From positions 2,048,501 through 2,112,500 of the forward strand of contig NZ_CP110848.1 of assembly GCF_026240635.1 (NCBI RefSeq): a stretch of 64,000 bases of DNA, written 5' to 3'. Origin of the DNA: Trichothermofontia sichuanensis B231 (lineage in GTDB: Bacteria > Cyanobacteriota > Cyanobacteriia > B231). The translations under genes were made by a program, and so were the position numbers. The first letter of the stretch is position 1, and the number at the start of each line of letters is the position of its first letter. The notes beneath the pieces are model-generated. The model made no database searches, had not been told where the DNA came from, and saw nothing but the letters and a program-made list of their open reading frames with translations. Positions 36,739 through 46,848 of the stretch are shown here, piece by piece.

Positions 36739-36757
36739 GGACGGGGAGACCCCGTCC
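36739..36757. promoter_or_regulatory. perfect 8-bp inverted repeat between DUF2605 and thrS
   Basis: GGACGGGG, AGA loop, CCCCGTCC. It lies about 155 bases before the thrS start in a GC-rich leader. It could be part of a leader structure or an operator, and lacks a T-run for termination. Confidence 0.4.
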
Positions 36758-36911
36758 ACGGTGCTGGTGGGGCTGAAGTCGGGCAAGCGGGATGCTGGAA
36801 AGCGCTATACCATAGAGGCATTAGCAACTGGCTGGGGCCAGCTAGCCCGCAAGGGCGTTTGCCTCGCTGGTTTTGTTGAAGTCATCTTGTGAGTCCTACC
36901 CGCGATCGTCC

Positions 36912-38738
36912 ATGTCTAGTTCCGAATCCCTGTCTCCGCTTGAGCCATCGGCTGACGCACAACCCGCTAAGGTCCACTTACCCCGTACCAGCGAGTCGGA
37001 GGAGTTGAAGAAAATCCGCCACACGACCTCCCATGTGATGGCGATGGCGGTACAGAAGCTCTTCCCCAAGGCCCAGGTGACGATCGGCCCCTGGACCGAG
37101 ACTGGGTTTTATTATGACTTCGATACGCCGGAACCCTTTAGTGAGGCGGATCTCAAGGCGATCAAAAAGGAAATGGATCGGATTATCAAAAAAAAGCTGC
37201 CGGTGATCCGGGAGGAAGTCACCCGCGAGGAAGCGCAACGGCGGATCACGGCGATCGGTGAACCCTACAAGCTAGAAATTCTGGAGGGTATCCAGGAACC
37301 GATCACGATCTACCACTTGGGTAAGGAATGGTGGGATTTGTGTGCAGGTCCCCATGTGGACAGTACGGGTGATTTGAACCCCAAGGCGATCGCCCTGGAG
37401 TCCGTGGCCGGCGCTTACTGGCGGGGGGATGAAACTAAGGCCCAGTTGCAACGCATCTACGGGACTGCCTGGCAGACGCCGGAGCAGTTAGCGGAGTACC
37501 AACGTCGTAAACAGGAAGCCCTACGCCGCGACCACCGGAAATTGGGGCGGGAGTTGGGGCTGTTTATCTTTGCCGATCAGGTGGGACCGGGCCTGCCCTT
37601 GTGGACGCCCAAGGGGACGGTGCTGCGATCGACGCTGGAGGATTTTCTCAAGCAGGAGCAGATCAAGCGGGGCTATTTACCCGTTGTTACTCCCCACGTC
37701 GGTCGGGTGGAGCTATTCAAAACCTCTGGCCACTGGCAGAAATACCGGGATGACCTGTTCCCGATGATGGGAGCCAATGAGGAGGAGGGCTTTGTCCTCA
37801 AGGCGATGAACTGTCCCTTCCATGTGCAGATTTACAAATCCAGCCTGCGTTCCTACCGGGAATTGCCCCTGCGTTTAGCGGAATTCGGCACAGTCTACCG
37901 CTATGAGCAGTCGGGGGAACTGGGGGGGCTGACCCGTGTGCGTGGCTTCACCCAGGATGATGCTCACCTGTTTGTGACGCCGGAGCAGTTGGAGGATGAA
38001 TTCCTCAAGGTGGTGGACCTGATCCAGACGGTGTTTAGTGCCCTGCACCTGACTAACTTCAAGGCCCGCCTCAGCTTCCGCGATCCCCATTCGGATAAAT
38101 ACATTGGCAGTGACGAAGCCTGGAATAAGGCAGAAAATGCCATCCGCCATGCGGTGCAAACCCTCGATATGGAGCACTTTGAGGGGATTGGGGAAGCGGC
38201 GTTCTATGGTCCCAAGCTGGATTTCATGGTCCAGGATGCGTTGGAGCGGGAGTGGCAACTGGGGACGGTGCAGGTGGACTATAACTTGCCGGAGCGGTTT
38301 GACCTGGAGTATGTAGCGGAGGATGGCTCGCGCCAACGTCCGGTGATGATCCACCGCGCACCCTTTGGTTCGTTGGAACGTTTGATCGGGATTCTCATCG
38401 AGGAATATGCGGGGGACTTCCCCCTCTGGTTAGCGCCGCTGCAAATTCGATTATTGCCAGTGACGGATGAGCAGTTGAGTTTCTGTCACGAGGTGTGCGA
38501 TCGCTTTCGGAGTGCCGGTATTCGGGCAGAAGTCGATACCAGTGGCGAGCGGCTAGGTAAGATGATCCGCAATGCGGAAAAGGAAAAAGTCCCGGTGATG
38601 GCAGTAGTGGGGGCAAAGGAGCGTGAAGCCAATACCCTGAATATCCGCACGCGGGCGGCGGGTGAGTTGGGTGCCCTCCCTGTGGCAGAAGTGGGCGATC
38701 GCCTGCAAGCGGCCATTCGCGATCGGGGTGCCTTTTAG
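36912..38738 (+). CDS. thrS: threonine-tRNA ligase
   Basis: ThrRS (608 residues) charges tRNA-Thr. It lacks the N-terminal TGS domain, as is usual in cyanobacteria, and begins its editing domain at HTTSHVMAMAVQKLFPKA, with the His/Cys editing-site motif CAGPHV. The class II catalytic core has the zinc ligands in AMNCPFHVQIY, FTQDDAHLF and IHRAPFGSLERLIGIL. A C-terminal anticodon-binding domain follows (LLPVTDEQLSFCHEV). I use the ATG at 36912 (MSSSESL). Confidence 0.96.
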   Translation: MSSSESLSPLEPSADAQPAKVHLPRTSESEELKKIRHTTSHVMAMAVQKLFPKAQVTIGPWTETGFYYDFDTPEPFSEADLKAIKKEMDRIIKKKLPVIREEVTREEAQRRITAIGEPYKLEILEGIQEPITIYHLGKEWWDLCAGPHVDSTGDLNPKAIALESVAGAYWRGDETKAQLQRIYGTAWQTPEQLAEYQRRKQEALRRDHRKLGRELGLFIFADQVGPGLPLWTPKGTVLRSTLEDFLKQEQIKRGYLPVVTPHVGRVELFKTSGHWQKYRDDLFPMMGANEEEGFVLKAMNCPFHVQIYKSSLRSYRELPLRLAEFGTVYRYEQSGELGGLTRVRGFTQDDAHLFVTPEQLEDEFLKVVDLIQTVFSALHLTNFKARLSFRDPHSDKYIGSDEAWNKAENAIRHAVQTLDMEHFEGIGEAAFYGPKLDFMVQDALEREWQLGTVQVDYNLPERFDLEYVAEDGSRQRPVMIHRAPFGSLERLIGILIEEYAGDFPLWLAPLQIRLLPVTDEQLSFCHEVCDRFRSAGIRAEVDTSGERLGKMIRNAEKEKVPVMAVVGAKEREANTLNIRTRAAGELGALPVAEVGDRLQAAIRDRGAF

Positions 38739-38771
38739 CCTCGCACGTTTTATTAGCCTCGCACGTTTTAG
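38738..38771. repeat. two 16-17-bp tandem copies at the thrS stop
   Basis: AGCCTCGCACGTTTTA occurs twice, starting at the thrS stop codon. Confidence 0.6.
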
Positions 38772-38811
38772 TCGTTAATTGAGGGCACGATCGGGGAGAT
38801 TGGGCCACTGT

Positions 38812-38918
38812 TATAGTCATTGCAATTGAGGCTGAAACAACCCCCTCACCCCCAGCCCCTCTCCTAGAGCAGGAGAGGAGAGTCAAAAACTGTATCGCTC
38901 TTATTTGGATTGACTATA
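38812..38918. repeat. family A element, copy A5 (107 bp)
   Basis: Full-length copy with ends TATAGTCATTGCAAT and ATTTGGATTGACTATA. Confidence 0.85.
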
Positions 38919-38949
38919 CCAATTAAATATGAGAAGGAAACATTGAGCC

Positions 38950-39633
38950 ATGCTTAAGAATTTACCGCAACCGTTAATGGCAGGGCTGGTAACGATCGCT
39001 ACCCTCACCTGGCCGCTGGCCGCCATCGCGACCGCCCTAGAAACCCTACCCGTGATCAATGGGATTCGCCCGGGACGAGTGTATTATGTACCATCGGAAA
39101 CGCAGGCACGGCCAAAGATTGAACGGGCCATCCTTGCGGTATTACCCGACGCCTATCCATCCGATCTGCCGGCTCGCGATCGCTTGCGCTATTACTACAA
39201 CCGGATTGACTTAAATGGCGATCGCCGTTTGGAAACGATCGCCTACATAGTCGGGCGTAGTACCTGTCATCGTGAAGGCTGCTTGACACTGATTTTTACC
39301 CAGAGCCACCAGGGACTCCGCCTAGTCAGCCAGTTTACAGCCGTTCATGCGCCGATCCTGGTTGTCAATCAGAAGACACGAGGTTGGAACGATCTGGTGT
39401 TTTTTACCGCGGACGGTGATTCCCCACCTCGCTATAAACGGGTTCAGTTTGATGGGCAGACCTATGTGACCCCACCCGTCGGCCAAGCAGAGGTTGCCGC
39501 TAACACCTCCCTCCGAGGCACAGCGATTCTAGCTGATCCCATTCGTCTCACGAATGGTCTGCCGCTGCGCTCGTTGGCTGAACTGCCTATCCCCTCACCG
39601 CGACCGGGGAACCTGAGTCAGGATACGGATTGA
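38950..39633 (+). CDS. exported protein, unknown
   Basis: This 227-residue protein has an N-terminal signal peptide (cleavage likely after IATALE or slightly earlier, residues 27-34). The mature part has a middle section with DLNGDRRLETIAYIVGRS, an EF-hand-like or beta-hairpin look, and a cysteine pair in STCHREGCLT. I do not recognise a family. It follows element A5 by about 30 bases, with GAGAAGGAAAC as possible ribosome binding site. Confidence 0.6.
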   Translation: MLKNLPQPLMAGLVTIATLTWPLAAIATALETLPVINGIRPGRVYYVPSETQARPKIERAILAVLPDAYPSDLPARDRLRYYYNRIDLNGDRRLETIAYIVGRSTCHREGCLTLIFTQSHQGLRLVSQFTAVHAPILVVNQKTRGWNDLVFFTADGDSPPRYKRVQFDGQTYVTPPVGQAEVAANTSLRGTAILADPIRLTNGLPLRSLAELPIPSPRPGNLSQDTD

Positions 39634-39779
39634 GATGGCGATGGGGAGAGCCGCCAGCGCCAGGCAATCCCCCTCTACCTCCCAACCTTTGTCTTAGCGG
39701 GTTAGAAAGCGATGCCAAGCTGTAAATCCTAGCGTTGGGCTTCAAAAAGCCTGCTTAATCAATAGGCATACCCCGATGA

Positions 39780-40997
<1,218 letters not shown>

Positions 40998-41037
40998 GCC
41001 AGCTCGGGGTATAGAGAAAATTCCGATGTGAGTCCTC

Positions 41038-41209
41038 TGTAGGGGCAGGTTATATCGAGGAGTTGACGGGGAAACGGTTAATTTCTGTGAACCTGCCCCC
41101 TGCTCTCAACACAGTCATCCCGATGGAGTTGTCTACCAGGCAGCGGGCGGGGCGGGTTTATGCAAAAAGTTGTTTTTTCACCCAAATTTTGCTGCAACCC
41201 GTCCCTACA
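41038..41209. repeat. family D element (172 bp) between sqdB and sqdX
   Basis: Terminal inverted repeats TGTAGGGGCAGGTT and AACCCGTCCCTACA match at 12 of 14 positions. Inside, CGGGTTTATGCAAAA and TTTTGCTGCAACCCG form a second inverted repeat, and AACCTGCCCC near 41089 mirrors the left end. It has no ORF of note. Confidence 0.6.
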
Positions 41210-41273
41210 GATTACCATCCTTGTTTAGGTAGCTCATCCCTATGCCTTGATTCTGTTCAATTCTTTATTTAGT

Positions 41274-42407
41274 ATGCGCATTGCCCTCTTTACCGAAACT
41301 TTTCTACCCAAAATTGACGGCATTGTCACCCGTCTGAAACATACGGTTGATCATCTGCAACGCCTTGGTAATGAAGTGCTGGTCTTCTGCCCGGAGGGGG
41401 GGCTGACGGAATATAAAGGGGCCAAAATCTACGGGGTGCCGGGGATGCCCCTGCCCTGGTATCCAGAGCTAAAAATGGCGTTTCCGCGTCCCTCCCTAGG
41501 CCAAGCCCTAGCGGACTTTCAACCCGATATTGTCCATGTGGTGAATCCGGCGATTTTGGGATTGGGGGGGGTCTACTATGCCAAGGCGCTAAAGATACCA
41601 CTGTTGGCGTCCTATCATACCCATTTGCCGAAGTACTTACACCATTACGGTTGGGGGATGCTGGAGGGGGTGCTGTGGGAACTCCTGCGGGCCTGCCATA
41701 ACCAGGCTGAGCTGAATTTGTGTACCTCCAATGCCATGATTGCAGAGTTGCGATCGCACGGAATTGAACGGCTTGCTCTCTGGCAGCGAGGGGTGGATAC
41801 GGAACTATTTCGGCCTGAATTAGCTAGTCGCGCCATGCGCGATCGCCTGAGTCAGGGCCATCCCGATGCGCCGTTGTTGCTCTATGTAGGTCGCTTGGGA
41901 GCCGAGAAGGAAATCGATCGTATTAAACCGATTTTGCAAGCGATTCCCGATGCTCGGTTAGCGCTAGTTGGCGATGGTCCCTACCGGGAAGAATTAAAGG
42001 CCCATTTTGCGGATACGCCCACCCATTTTGTTGGTTATTTAGTGGGTGAAGAATTGGGTTCGGCCTTTGCCTCTGCCGATGCGTTTATTTTCCCCTCGCG
42101 CACGGAAACCCTGGGGTTAGTCTTGTTGGAAGCCATGGCAGCGGGGTGCCCGGTGATTGCAGCAGCGGCAGGGGGAATTCTGGATATTGTCACGGATGGT
42201 GTGAATGGCTATCTGTTTGATCCTAATGATGAGCAAGGGGCAATTGTGGCGACCCAACGCTTACTGAACCAGGGAGCAGAACGGGAGATGCTGCGACGGC
42301 AGGCCCGTCTGGAGGCCGAACGCTGGGGCTGGAGTGCGGCTACCCGGCAATTGCAGGGATATTACGCAGCGATCATTGAGGGTCATCGGGTGCCCCGCGC
42401 TGCCTGA
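41274..42407 (+). CDS. sqdX: sulfoquinovosyltransferase SqdX
   Basis: SqdX (377 residues) transfers sulfoquinovose to diacylglycerol, the last step of SQDG synthesis. It is a GT4, GT-B enzyme: ALFTETFLPKIDGIVTRL at the N-terminus and, in the C-terminal domain, LLYVGRLGAEKEID, PSRTETLGLVLLEAMAAGCP (the E-x7-E motif) and GVNGYLFDP. The ATG at 41274 gives the standard length. It lies behind sqdB on the same strand; the pair may be one operon, with element D inserted between. Confidence 0.95.
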   Translation: MRIALFTETFLPKIDGIVTRLKHTVDHLQRLGNEVLVFCPEGGLTEYKGAKIYGVPGMPLPWYPELKMAFPRPSLGQALADFQPDIVHVVNPAILGLGGVYYAKALKIPLLASYHTHLPKYLHHYGWGMLEGVLWELLRACHNQAELNLCTSNAMIAELRSHGIERLALWQRGVDTELFRPELASRAMRDRLSQGHPDAPLLLYVGRLGAEKEIDRIKPILQAIPDARLALVGDGPYREELKAHFADTPTHFVGYLVGEELGSAFASADAFIFPSRTETLGLVLLEAMAAGCPVIAAAAGGILDIVTDGVNGYLFDPNDEQGAIVATQRLLNQGAEREMLRRQARLEAERWGWSAATRQLQGYYAAIIEGHRVPRAA

Positions 42408-42430
42408 AGGTTGAAGGGACGATTGCGGTT

Positions 42431-42536
42431 TATGGTCAATCCAAATAAGAACGATACAGTTTTTCACTCCCCCCTCCCCCTCTGGGAGAGGGGCTGGGAG
42501 TGAGAGGCTGTTTCAGCCTAAATTGCAATGGCTATA
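42431..42536 (+). repeat. family A element, copy A6 (106 bp)
   Basis: Full-length copy, ends TATGGTCAATCC and TGGCTATA, 23 bases after sqdX. Confidence 0.85.
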
Positions 42537-42685
42537 AATCTCGATATGCCTGGCAGTATGCCTTGGCCCCTGAGCTAACACCGATAGAATAAGAAACATT
42601 GAATGACCACTTAGGAACCGTTAAGAGAATCGTTAAGCGTAACGTTAAGCGTAATAGACCGTGAACGGGGGGAGCCGGATGGACG

Positions 42686-43780
42686 ATGAGCGAGGAACAA
42701 ACCGAGTTGCAAGCCTGCCAAGCCTTGGCTGGGGCAACCTTCAAAGCAATCGCCAATGGTATAAATATACCAATCAGCTTTGGTAATGAAGCCGCTGCTC
42801 TAGAAGCGGTCGAAACTGGTGTTGCCCTAGTCGATCGCAGCCATTGGGGACGACTCAGCGTTAGCGACCAGGATCGTCTACGCTATCTCCACAACCAGAC
42901 AACCAATACCTTTGTATCCCTTGAACCGGGTCAGGGCTGTGACACAGTTTTTGTCACGTCTACCGCCCGCACGATCGATCTGGTCACTGCTTATGTTCTG
43001 GAGGAGGCCGTCCTGTTGCTGGTGTCGCCTAACCGGCGTGAACAACTGCTGGCTTGGATGGATCGCTATATCTTCTTTGCCGATCGCGTCCAACTGGCAG
43101 ACCTGACTGCAACCACGATCGCCTTTAGCCTCCTAGGCCCCGCCAGCGGCACCCTCATCGAAAAGCTGGGAGCTAGTGCCCTCATCGGTCAACCCCATGC
43201 CCACCATTGCCAGGTCACCGTTGGGGATGTCCCCCTGCGTATCGCGGTAGGCAGCGGACTGGCGACACCGGGCTACACCCTCATCGCCGATCGCACGATC
43301 GCGGCATCCCTCTGGCAACAACTGACCGCCTGGGGAGCCATTCCTTTGGGGGAAAACCTCTGGCAACGGCTGCGCTTGGAGCAGGGACGCCCGATGCCCG
43401 ATCACGAACTCACCGAAGATTACAATCCCCTAGAGGCTGGCCTGTGGTCCGCTGTTTCCTTTAATAAGGGCTGCTATATCGGCCAGGAAACGATCGCCCG
43501 CCTCGATACCTACCAGGGTGTCAAACAACAACTCTGGGGCCTCCGTTGGCAAGGTGGCCCGGTGGACATAGGCACAACGATCACGATCGCCGGGGAGCGG
43601 GTCGGCAAACTTACCAGCCAACTGGTCACGGAAACGGGTGCACTGGGCCTCGCCTATCTCCGCACCAAAGCTGGTGGGTCAGCCGGTCTCCAGGTACAAA
43701 TGGGCAACATCACCGCCACGATCGTGGATTTACCCTTTATCAGCCGTGGTCGCTCAGCGCCTCAGAAAACTTCTCTCTAA
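42686..43780 (+). CDS. ygfZ: YgfZ/GcvT-fold folate-binding protein
   Basis: This 364-residue protein is related to the glycine-cleavage T-protein and helps iron-sulfur enzymes such as MiaB, probably through folate. The family signature K-G-C-Y-x-G-Q-E is present as NKGCYIGQETIARLDTY near residue 265. DRSHWGRLSVSDQDRLRYLHNQTTN is the N-terminal folate-binding region. The ATG at 42686 is preceded by GGATG. No Fe-S genes lie next to it. Confidence 0.9.
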   Translation: MSEEQTELQACQALAGATFKAIANGINIPISFGNEAAALEAVETGVALVDRSHWGRLSVSDQDRLRYLHNQTTNTFVSLEPGQGCDTVFVTSTARTIDLVTAYVLEEAVLLLVSPNRREQLLAWMDRYIFFADRVQLADLTATTIAFSLLGPASGTLIEKLGASALIGQPHAHHCQVTVGDVPLRIAVGSGLATPGYTLIADRTIAASLWQQLTAWGAIPLGENLWQRLRLEQGRPMPDHELTEDYNPLEAGLWSAVSFNKGCYIGQETIARLDTYQGVKQQLWGLRWQGGPVDIGTTITIAGERVGKLTSQLVTETGALGLAYLRTKAGGSAGLQVQMGNITATIVDLPFISRGRSAPQKTSL

Positions 43781-43870
43781 TGAACTCTACCTAGCGATTC
43801 GGCTTTAACCGAAGGTCGATCGCCCTCCCCCAACCTCTCTGCCTTGGGGAGCAAGCTCTAAATCCTTTAT

Positions 43871-43977
43871 TATGGTCAATCCAAATAAGAACGATACAGT
43901 TTTCACTCCCCTCCCCCAGAGTGGGGGAGGGGCTGGGGGTGAGGGGGCTGTTTCAGCCTAAATTGCAATGACTACTA
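43871..43977 (+). repeat. family A element, copy A7
   Basis: Ends TATGGTCAATCC and GCAATGACTACTA. The last bases carry a small change. Confidence 0.8.
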
Positions 43978-44056
43978 AATCCCCTTATTATCCTTTATTC
44001 TCCCGTTACTCGCCAACCTGCACCCCCAACCCCTAGGTCAACCCATCACAACCCAG

Positions 44057-44072
44057 ATGTAAACAAATGTTG
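44057..44072 (-). promoter_or_regulatory. HLR1-like RpaB site upstream of hli
   Basis: ATGTAAA, 2 bases, AATGTTG fits the inverse of the HLR1 direct repeat (TTACA-type heptamers 2 bases apart). The first half is good; the second has two mismatches. HLR1 sites bound by RpaB control high-light genes in cyanobacteria. The site is about 60 bases before the hli ATG. Confidence 0.35.
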
Positions 44073-44133
44073 CGAGTTATGGGTTACCTGTGTTAAGGTT
44101 TGTAACAGGTTCAGATTTCAGGAGACACAGACC

Positions 44134-44277
44134 ATGCAAAAGCAAGAAAGCAAGCTTGGGTTTACCGCCTTCGCTGAAACCTGGAATGGCCGTCTGGCGA
44201 TGTTGGGTTTCGTGATTGGCCTTGCGACCGAATTGTTAACGGGTCAAGGGATTCTTGCCCAGCTCGGTTTGATGTAA
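44134..44277 (+). CDS. hli: high-light-inducible protein (HLIP)
   Basis: This 47-residue single-helix relative of plant chlorophyll a/b-binding proteins begins MQKQESKLGFTAFAETWNGR. The signature ExxNGRxAMxGF appears as ETWNGRLAMLGF, whose Glu, Asn and Arg bind chlorophyll and hold helix pairs together. One membrane helix follows (LAMLGFVIGLATELLTG). HLIPs protect photosystem assembly intermediates under strong light. Caggagacac just upstream is a ribosome binding site. An HLR1-like site and a downstream terminator-like hairpin suggest a separate transcript. Confidence 0.95.
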   Translation: MQKQESKLGFTAFAETWNGRLAMLGFVIGLATELLTGQGILAQLGLM

Positions 44278-44364
44278 TTTTCCCTGCGAACACTTTGCGA
44301 TCGGTGCGATCGTTGATTGCAAGACCTGCGATCGTGGTTTAAATCCCTGATTGATGCATGAGAA

Positions 44365-44408
44365 GCCTGTCGGTAGCCGGTTCCCCCCTGCTACAGGCAG
44401 GCATTTTG
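44365..44408 (+). terminator. probable terminator after hli
   Basis: GCCTGTCGGTAGC pairs imperfectly with GCTACAGGCAGGC and is followed by ATTTTGTTAT. It ends where the convergent neighbouring gene ends, so it may serve both. Confidence 0.5.
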
Positions 44409-45227
44409 TTATGATTGACGCTTCACTCCCTGGATGGGCTTGGCAACCACACTATCACGGGAGAGTGATCGGTACTGGGTGGCCGAGTATTGATCAATGT
44501 GACGGTAAATTGCCACCGGGGGGACCAGGCGACAGCTAAAGAACTCAACAGCCGCTTTGCCATCCGGCAGGATGCGAACCTTGGGCGATAAATCCGCAAT
44601 GGGATCGCCTGTCCACTGCCATTGGGCTTGGGGCGGAAGGGTATCGATTAACCGGTGATTGGCCCACTCTTTTGACTTACCCGTACTGCCTAATTCTTGA
44701 ATTTCGCGTCGAAAGATCGATGCAACTAAGAAGGAGGCTGGGGAACGATCGCCCTCTAGGGCTTCCATAAAGTCGGGTAAGGCTCCCTTAGGTTGGGGGG
44801 GATGCTGGCGATCGCCACTGCTCTCCAGCACGGATTCCAATTGGGCAGTGGTTGAGAGCGCTTCTGGGACAGCCCAGGTAATCCCTACGCCATCTCCGGG
44901 CACACGATACAGATAGGTGACTAAGCGCCAATCGCGTTTAACCCGAACTCCTGGCAAGCGAATCAGCGCCGCCCCCGGATTCAGCGTACTTACGAACCAG
45001 CGACCCTCGACATTGGGACCGTAATTTTCTTCCTCCTGAATGCTGGCACTGGCGGATTGGAAAAAGCCACTCAGGTCATCAAGGGATTCCGGTTCAGGCG
45101 TCTGATCAATGTCATCCAGCGACGCGATCGACTCAGGGCTATCTTCGGTTTCTGGTAGCAACAGGCTACTGGTGATAATTTGCCTGACCTTTTGTAAAGA
45201 GGCGAGGGGAAATCGTTGGATGGTCAT
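44409..45227 (-). CDS. conserved cyanobacterial protein, unknown
   Basis: I start at the ATG at 45227 (MTIQRFPLASLQKVRQ); 13 more codons are open upstream. The 272-residue protein has an acidic linker (about 25-75), then a folded part with WFVSTLNPGAALIRLPGVRV, DWRLVTYLYRVPGDGVGITW and SFLVASIFRREIQELG. No membrane segment or catalytic motif is visible. I do not recognise the family, though the organisation looks conserved rather than random. Confidence 0.65.
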   Translation of the reverse strand: MTIQRFPLASLQKVRQIITSSLLLPETEDSPESIASLDDIDQTPEPESLDDLSGFFQSASASIQEEENYGPNVEGRWFVSTLNPGAALIRLPGVRVKRDWRLVTYLYRVPGDGVGITWAVPEALSTTAQLESVLESSGDRQHPPQPKGALPDFMEALEGDRSPASFLVASIFRREIQELGSTGKSKEWANHRLIDTLPPQAQWQWTGDPIADLSPKVRILPDGKAAVEFFSCRLVPPVAIYRHIDQYSATQYRSLSRDSVVAKPIQGVKRQS

Positions 45228-45355
45228 AAACGCTGTGGGGGGAAAGATGGGGAAATAACCGGGCACACGGATGACTGACTTCCCAAATTTAGCCGGAAAT
45301 TACCCGATCGGGGACATTGAGCGCTATTCGGTAGCAAATAGTTAGGAATCGCATT

Positions 45356-45407
45356 AAGCCTTGCCCTCAAGCCTTACCCTCAAGCCTTGCCCTCAAGCCT
45401 TACCCTG
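45356..45407. repeat. four tandem 13-bp units at the end of the oxidase gene
   Basis: AAGCCTTGCCCTC and AAGCCTTACCCTC alternate twice each. The oxidase stop codon (complement TGA at 45393-45395) lies inside the third/fourth unit, so the repeat has set the protein's last residues. Confidence 0.8.
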
Positions 45408-46616
45408 ATGAAGACTTCCTGCCGCATCGGGGAGTGGCAAATTCACCCCCATGAGGGTACTTACCTGCTGGGCTGTGGCCGGAGCGAGGAGGATACCATT
45501 GCGGTAGTGCCCTGTGGCCAGGATAACGTTGGGGTAACCCGCCAGCTTTTCGATAATGGGGGCGGGTTGGTGGGTGGGTCTAGGGCGCAGGCCATACCAG
45601 GTTTCAACCCAGGTGGCCTCAGCTAAGGCCGGTAAGCAGGCGATCGCCTGTTCCCACACCGTTTGCAATTGGGCGCGATCGGGGACGAGGGGTGTCTCAG
45701 GTTGGGGAAATTCAACCGTGGCCCCAATCCAGTAATCGTGGGTGTCTAGGGGGGCAATGTGAATATCGTTCCGGGTGACAACGGGTAGGGGAACGTGACC
45801 CGCGAGCGGGCGAGTCAGGCGAACCTGGATACCCTGACCGAGAACGGGCATCAGGGCGACAGGGGGCTGGCCAGGGGGGATTACGGCAGCAGTGCCGAGG
45901 CCAGCCGCGAGGATAACCCAGTCGGCTGAGAAGCTATCCGTTTGCGTGTGGACGATAGCCATTGGGTTATGGGAGGAGGAAGTGGGGGCCATTGCGGCAT
46001 GGCATGGCTCAACCGCTTCGACGGCGGTTGTGAAGTGAAATTGGACACCTTGCTGACGGGCTGCTGCGATCAGGGCGCGGAGGAGGGCAGCCGGTTGAAT
46101 GTGCAGGTCTTGAGGAGAATGGATGCCGGCAACAACGCCCGTCAGGTCAAGGTCAGGATAGCGATCGTGCAGTTGTTCCTGGCTGAGGTAATCGAGTCGA
46201 AAGCCCTGGCTGGCCCGCTGTTCACATAAGGTTTGCCAGTCCCCCAGGTTGGCGTCAGCGGTGAGGAGGTGGAGGAGACCCTGGGGGTTGTGGGCGATCG
46301 GCTGCCCTGTGAGGGCGGTGAGTTCCGGTAACAGGCTGTGGTAGCGGCGAATACTCGCTTGCCGGAGGTTCCAGGCACGACCTTTGCGCTTCTGGCTACT
46401 GATACCAACGAGAATCCCCAGGGCGGCATGACTGGCCACGGGCCGCAGGGTAGGCCAATCAGGGCGGGAAGCGGATACCGGGGGAGCCATCGCCGGGAAA
46501 AAGGTGGCTTCGGGTTGTTGTTCGAGAACCGTAATGGCCAGATCAGGCAGGCGGCTTAGTTCGTAGGCGATCGTGGCACCGATAATGCCACAACCCACAA
46601 TGATCACATGGGGCAT
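45393..46616 (-). CDS. FAD-dependent amino-acid oxidase (ThiO/DAO-like)
   Basis: This 407-residue flavoenzyme of the DAO family has the dinucleotide-binding motif GCGIIG at residues 8-13 followed by an acidic end of the second strand (VLEQQP). The FAD/substrate end is WYGLRPRPTHQPAPIIE, then NVILATGHYRNGILLAP. This wording fits glycine oxidase ThiO and related D-amino-acid oxidases. Cyanobacterial ThiO makes the iminoglycine needed for thiamine thiazole. No thiamine gene or TPP riboswitch is visible nearby, so the substrate is uncertain. Confidence 0.85.
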   Translation of the reverse strand: MPHVIIVGCGIIGATIAYELSRLPDLAITVLEQQPEATFFPAMAPPVSASRPDWPTLRPVASHAALGILVGISSQKRKGRAWNLRQASIRRYHSLLPELTALTGQPIAHNPQGLLHLLTADANLGDWQTLCEQRASQGFRLDYLSQEQLHDRYPDLDLTGVVAGIHSPQDLHIQPAALLRALIAAARQQGVQFHFTTAVEAVEPCHAAMAPTSSSHNPMAIVHTQTDSFSADWVILAAGLGTAAVIPPGQPPVALMPVLGQGIQVRLTRPLAGHVPLPVVTRNDIHIAPLDTHDYWIGATVEFPQPETPLVPDRAQLQTVWEQAIACLPALAEATWVETWYGLRPRPTHQPAPIIEKLAGYPNVILATGHYRNGILLAPATAQQVSTLMGVNLPLPDAAGSLHQGKA

Positions 46617-46630
46617 GGTAGATCAGGAGA

Positions 46631-46737
46631 TATAGTCATTGCAATTTAGGCTGAAACAGCATCCTCACCCCCAGCCCCTCTCCCGCTCTGGGAGAGGGGA
46701 GTAAAAAACTGTATCATTCTTATTTGGATTGACCATA
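46631..46737. repeat. family A element, copy A8 (107 bp)
   Basis: Full-length copy with ends TATAGTCATTGCAAT and GGATTGACCATA, 14 bases upstream of the oxidase start codon. It is therefore in that gene's promoter region. Confidence 0.85.
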
Positions 46738-46848
46738 AGCGATGGGAGTCAGATCAGGGCTGCAATTTGAGTATGCAATTTGAGTATAGGGATTATACCG
46801 AAGGTGATCGGTGTCCTGAAATCTTGCAATTCCCAGGGGGGCAACTCC

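Noticed and set aside
41063-41272. 69-residue ORF between sqdB and sqdX
   Set aside because: It is the translation of element D and the sqdX leader.
44041-44130. HLR1 site on the plus strand closer to the hli start (TTGTAAC)
   Set aside because: Only one heptamer is visible there, without a second copy at 2-base spacing.
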